This document shows, one piece after another, positions 60,279 through 64,000 of a stretch of DNA of 64,000 bases. The translations under genes were made by a program, and so were the position numbers. The notes under the pieces are model-generated. The model was not told the DNA's origin. It did not search any database and saw only the letters and a program-made list of their open reading frames with translations. The stretch comes from Ceratorhiza oryzae-sativae (taxonomy: Eukaryota > Basidiomycota > Agaricomycetes > Cantharellales > Ceratobasidiaceae), in assembly GCA_030998015.1 (NCBI GenBank), contig JARWMV010000234.1:248001-312000 (forward strand). Reading direction: 5' to 3'. Position 1 is the stretch's first letter; each line of letters begins with the position of its first letter.

Positions 60279-61466
60279 TCAGACAGCAATGGCAGGAGCG
60301 TTCGAGCCTGAAGGACTAGGGGATACGAGAGCAATATCAGGAGTTGCGTTGTCCCGACTGTTCGAGTCTCCTCGCCAGCGGCCGGCACTCTCTTCCTCGC
60401 GTTCGACAACAATATCAGGGGTGCTGACCCTCATCAACGGAATGTGGCTGTCACGTCTGGATGGGCCGGGCTCGTTGTCCGCGCTGGCACGCCGAGACCG
60501 AGATGTGCCCTCTTCTGGAGTGTCAAGTGTCTCTGTGACAAGGCCCCGATCGGTAAGTTCCCGGCCGTCAGGCATTCCGGCACGCGCGCCAGCGTTAGGG
60601 ACTCGGTCAATGGGCCTGGAGTTTTTCCGCTCTGGGTCGGTCGAACGGACTCGGTTGTTGGACGTCTGTTCGCTGGAGAACAATGAGACAACACATGTCA
60701 GGGAAACTCCTGGAGCAAAATCACAGGGAGCCAAAGTACGAACCGAATTTCAGCGATCAAGTCTTCGATACTATACCATGCGACCGAACTATAGGCCATT
60801 GCGCGCCACCATCCTGCACGATCCAAGGTGCCGACGTAGGCATGTGCGTGCAGGTGGTCCGTGACAGGAATCTTGCTGTCGCGGAAGGGCGGAGCGATGA
60901 AACCAACATGGAAGATGGGGCCTCCGGTTAAGGGCAAGCTTGGAGACGCGTTTGGCCCTGGAGAAGGAGGGGGAATTGGGGTTGAGCTGGGGGCAAAGGA
61001 GCTTCCGGCCGAGGACGGGTTCAGCTGACTGAGGAGCCTGTGGGCCAAACGCTGGATGTGTACCAAAAGGGGAAGGTCTGTGGACGACTGCACTGGAGAT
61101 GAGTATGGCAGGACAAGACTTTCTGCAAGCGCAGACTCACGAGCGAGTAGAGAGACGGGACATGCAGACTGCCGAGAGCGGCCGGTGAGCGCAGACGAGC
61201 GCGACAACGCAACGGACTCACTTGAAGAGGATGATGATATGGCCTTTGCTCGATACTGGGTTGTTTTTCTCAACATAGGCTGTCACGTTCTCGTCCTTCC
61301 ATATGATTTGCGTTTGCGCAGCAGTCGTTGTTCCTAATGAGGAGCCGGCCTGGAACGTCGGGGTGCGCGGCGAGGACAAGGGGGTGGGGAGGGGCGTTGC
61401 GGTGACGATGCTGCACATGGGGCATCCTGATTTTGGTGCATACGGGTTGCTGGTTGGCGTCGCCAT
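60279..61466 (-). CDS. HIT-domain protein with long disordered tail
   Basis: Histidine-triad protein. The start MATPTSNPYAPKSGCPMCSI carries a CxxC. Exon 1 includes IIWKDENVTAYVEKNNPVSS and GHIIILFK, the HIT N-terminal strands. The next exons give SLYSLVSRDLPLLVHIQRLA and, after a Ser/Pro-rich insert, IFHVGFIAPPFRDSKIPVTD followed by the histidine triad HLHAHAY. The core then ends AYSSVAWYSIEDLIAEIR. A tail of about 130 residues, Ser/Arg/Glu/Pro-rich, follows to a stop at 60279. The triad spacing (HxHxH) is that of the fungal Aprataxin-like/HNT branch. Nucleotide hydrolase or transferase activity is inferred from the family only. Confidence 0.8.
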
Positions 61467-61745
61467 CGTGGTGGGGAGGAAGAGATCGAGTCGAGCGTCA
61501 CTTAACACCATAGGCCGAATCAAATTCGCCCAGCAAGCGCCACTGCACCGCCATCGCTCATGTCGACGGCCCGAAATACTCCACCGCCGAGCCCCAGGGC
61601 TGTCCACCCCATGTGCACGACCCGTGGTCGTCGCCATTCATACCCATTGCGGAGAACTAATTGCGCGCTCCCAACACCCGCGATGATCACGCCCATGTGG
61701 CTCAATTCGCTTACCTAAGCCCGTGGGCGCCTACTCCCGACCACC

Positions 61746-62576
61746 ATGTCCGACATCCTGCTCGATTCGCTCCCCTACTACGACCACGATCTCGACGAGC
61801 CCACCGGCGCACTCCGCCAGCTCGTCAATGCCGAGATCACCCGCGAGCTCCAGAGCGTCCAGCGCGTGGGAGACGACCCCCGTCTCCCGCCTCCGGCCCA
61901 GCTCTTTACAGTGAGTCGTTGCCTGCGTCTCCATGTCCAAGCGCGCATTGAAATTTTCGCCCAGGGCAGCTATGCTAATCTCCGCCTATCCTAGAAAAAT
62001 CCCATGCTAGCCGCGGAGCTCGAGCGCGTCGAGCGGGGCGAGCCGCTTCCTCCACTTGACAACAAACGATATCAACTTCCTGCACCCGAGGATCAGGCAA
62101 ACGCGACCGAGGAAGAATGGAAAAGGGCCTTGTCTAATGCCAAGGCTCAGCTGGAGCATCAGCGCCGAAGGTGATTCACACTCTTTGCCGACACATGACG
62201 AGCTCGGGCTGATGTTGCGTAAAGGCAAACAAACCTCTCGCTGCTGCAACAGTACGGCGCCAACGCTTGGAAGGTTCACAACTTCTTGCTCGAAGAAGAC
62301 GCCAAAGCGCTTGACAAGTCTGTAGAGGCCCTCAAAGAACAGACGACCGAAGTCAACAGGGCTCGTAAGAATGCCCAGGTGCGTATTCCAACAGAGCTAT
62401 GCTCGAATATTTTTTCACCATGCTCTTCGCAGCTCTCTGCCGGCGCCCAGCTTACGGCACTCGAAAACAAATGGACCGAGCTCATCTCGCGAAACCTCCA
62501 GATTACCATGGCCAATCTGACCCTAGAGGCAGAACTCGAAGCCCTGCGGTCACAAGACGCGGAGCTGGTGGTTTAA
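61746..62576 (+). CDS. Prp19-complex subunit SPF27/BCAS2
   Basis: BCAS2/Cwf7/Snt309-type subunit of the NineTeen complex, needed for spliceosome activation. It starts MSDILLDSLPYYDHDLDEPT, then ALRQLVNAEITREL, KNPMLAAELERVERGEPLPP and LDNKRYQLPAP, then a coiled coil through WKRALSNAKAQLEHQRRR and LSLLQQYGANAWKVHNFLLE, ending ALENKWTELISRNLQITMAN and EALRSQDAELVV. Four exons. About 210 residues, family-typical. The start is divergent from the HIT gene. Confidence 0.92.
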
Positions 62577-62676
62577 TATCGCGGAGGGGAGAAAAGGAGG
62601 CGTCGAGCATTATGCAGACGGCCAGATGTACACCATACAAAGTCCACGCGACCCATAATCTCTATCCGTGCCCAAC

Positions 62677-63543
62677 CTATATCTTGGCCCTGTTACCGGC
62701 CTCGCGATAGTTAATGGTCGAAGGTGCAACCCCAAAGTTCGAGTTTAATGTGCACCCCTGCAAGAGAATCCCAGCATTTTCAAGCAGCCAAGACCAAGGG
62801 CTAACCGGCCACTTACAAGTTCGCCTGCAACGACCCGAACCATAGACCAATGATGGATGGCGTGCAATGAGCAGAACCATAGCTACACCCTAATCAGTCA
62901 CACGGCCTGCTGGTACACCGAGAACACGCACTTCACGCCCAAACGTGGTTCCGGTCATTTGATGATATGGTCCGGTGTCCGCTGTGAGCATGATAGGCTT
63001 GTCTTCGCTGACATACTTGGAGATGCCGTCCAGAGTCTCTATGATCTCCTCGAAGGCCTGCAAGCCCGCAGCAATAGATGTCTCCATGGGTGTATCCGAA
63101 TCCTGACATCATACGAAAGGTTCACCGAAGTTTTTGCCGTTGATGGGTCCGAATTCGCTACAGACTGCGAATTGTGATGGATGTGCGATGATGCTTTTCG
63201 TCATAGATGACGCGAATAGGTCAACGTACCTGGGCAGTAATACATAATGGTCGCGAGCATGTCGGAGGTGTTTACCTATGAACCCCACATCAAGCTAATC
63301 CATGTACTAACGGACCGGAAGCGTGCATGACATACCGATCGTAGAACCGGGAATGTACTTGGACTGATATGTAAGTTGCGCATCGTCTGTAAGGGTGTTT
63401 TGCAACAAGTCGATTGCTTGGCCTAGGATCGATCGAGCCACGTCTGTGAGCTGTTCGACGACCAGCGAGCCCTCTTGGGGCTTGGAGCTTAATCCGTTTC
63501 GTGTATCGGCTGCAGGCTGGCCAGTAGTAGCAACAGGAGTCAT
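62677..63543 (-). CDS. DinB-like four-helix metal-binding protein (one frame break)
   Basis: Resembles a DinB/DUF-type four-helix protein with a His triad. The start at 63543 (MTPVATTGQPAADTRNGL) is chosen because sequence upstream is in doubt. Helices include LVVEQLTDVARSILGQAIDL, STIGKHLRHARDHYVLL (first His ligand), TPMETSIAAGLQAFEEIIET, then YHQMTGTTFGRE, the exon LWFCSLHAIHHWSMVRVVAG (second and third His) and SNFGVAPSTINYREA to the stop at 62677. A frame break near 63098 (CC, one base short) separates VNLSYDVRIR from TPMETS. DinB proteins include thiol-S-transferases and metal-dependent enzymes. An upstream open stretch (about 63545-63705, LAARFFAETQTTPRLAAL) may be an extra exon or another gene. 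Confidence 0.62.
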
Positions 63544-63544
63544 A

Positions 63545-64000
63545 ACTAGGTCGTAAATCGATGATAGAGGGAAATGGGAGGGTTCAATACGTAGGTGGCT
63601 TGGGCGATCGTCAAGGTCAAGCACACGTTTTAACAATGCGGCGAGCCTCGGCGTAGTCTGGGTCTCGGCAAAGAAACGAGCAGCAAGGTCCCCTCGTGCG
63701 AACAAGCAGATTAAATTGAACAGCCAAGTCTACATATGGAGGATCGGGCGTAAGCATAGCTATTAAAAAGATGGACCTAACAAGGAGCTGTATCTCCACA
63801 TAATTTCAGCCTTCCACATTTATCTGGGAAAGCCGAACTCAAAACGGAGATTTGGCAATTGAGTATGCCAGCCGTAGTTCGCGTACATATATATGCTATA
63901 TGTAGGATGAGAGACAGGAAAGATGTCCAAAACGCGTGCTCTCCGTCGAGTCTCGAGCTGGTTCATACATTGCAACAAATTTGTTTGCGAGTTTATATAC
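63545..64000. other. Window edge with unassigned coding-like stretch
   Basis: A minus-strand open stretch at about 63545-63705 (FFAETQTTPRLAALLKRVLD) and another near 63650-63770 (DLAVQFNLLVRTRG) have coding character but no clear start or partner exon. From about 63800 to the end I see nothing. Confidence 0.3.

Overview
This is a stretch of fungal nuclear chromosome, most likely from an Agaricomycete basidiomycete; Rhizoctonia/Ceratobasidium-like is my inference from gene style, and no marker in the window proves it. The coding capacity is about 33 protein genes, roughly one per 1.9 kb. They are cut by many short introns (typically 45-63 nt) with GT-AG ends, and at least four introns begin with GC. 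I see no prokaryotic operons, CRISPR array, insertion sequence, rRNA or tRNA.

Layout. 0.2-8.6 kb: a FAM50/XAP5 splicing protein, a two-domain cupredoxin cell-surface protein, the nucleolar GTPase NUG1/GNL3, a T5orf172 (DUF1766) protein and a mitochondrial thioredoxin. 8.7-14.0 kb: a mitochondrial RsfS/Atp25-like protein, pirin, an O-methyltransferase whose tail overlaps pirin, and a single-pass membrane protein. 14.7-20.0 kb: a large Cys-rich protein of unknown function, MICOS subunit MIC19 and the splicing factor YJU2. 20.2-33.3 kb: RecQ/Sgs1 helicase, DDX41, MUS81, EME1 and RPA2. 33.5-45.5 kb: a 98-residue unknown protein, CCZ1, a VWA-Hint protein, a conserved unknown protein, TIM21 and NAD-malic enzyme. 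45.7-50.4 kb: a tandem pair of paralogous low-complexity proteins and a gene-poor gap. 50.4-63.8 kb: a GPP/DOG-type HAD phosphatase, Ecdysoneless/SGT1, V-ATPase subunit F, MED6, a RING E3, TRAX, a HIT protein, the Prp19-complex subunit BCAS2/SPF27 and a DinB-like protein.

The most interesting functional unit is the recombination block. The two subunits of the structure-selective nuclease Mus81-Eme1 are encoded head to head, with 157 bp between start codons and an ACGCGT (MluI cell-cycle box) in that gap. EME1 runs tail to tail into RPA2 with 11 bp between stops, and a RecQ helicase of the Sgs1/BLM type lies two genes away. Four of the five genes in this 13-kb block process stalled forks and joint molecules.

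A strong quality signal also runs through the window. At least eight otherwise intact conserved genes or exons show single-base frame breaks, mostly G/C runs that look one base short (YJU2, malic enzyme three times, one tandem paralogue, the HAD phosphatase, the DinB-like gene, and an opposite-sign break in CCZ1). I read these as likely sequence errors rather than pseudogenes, and have annotated the genes across them.
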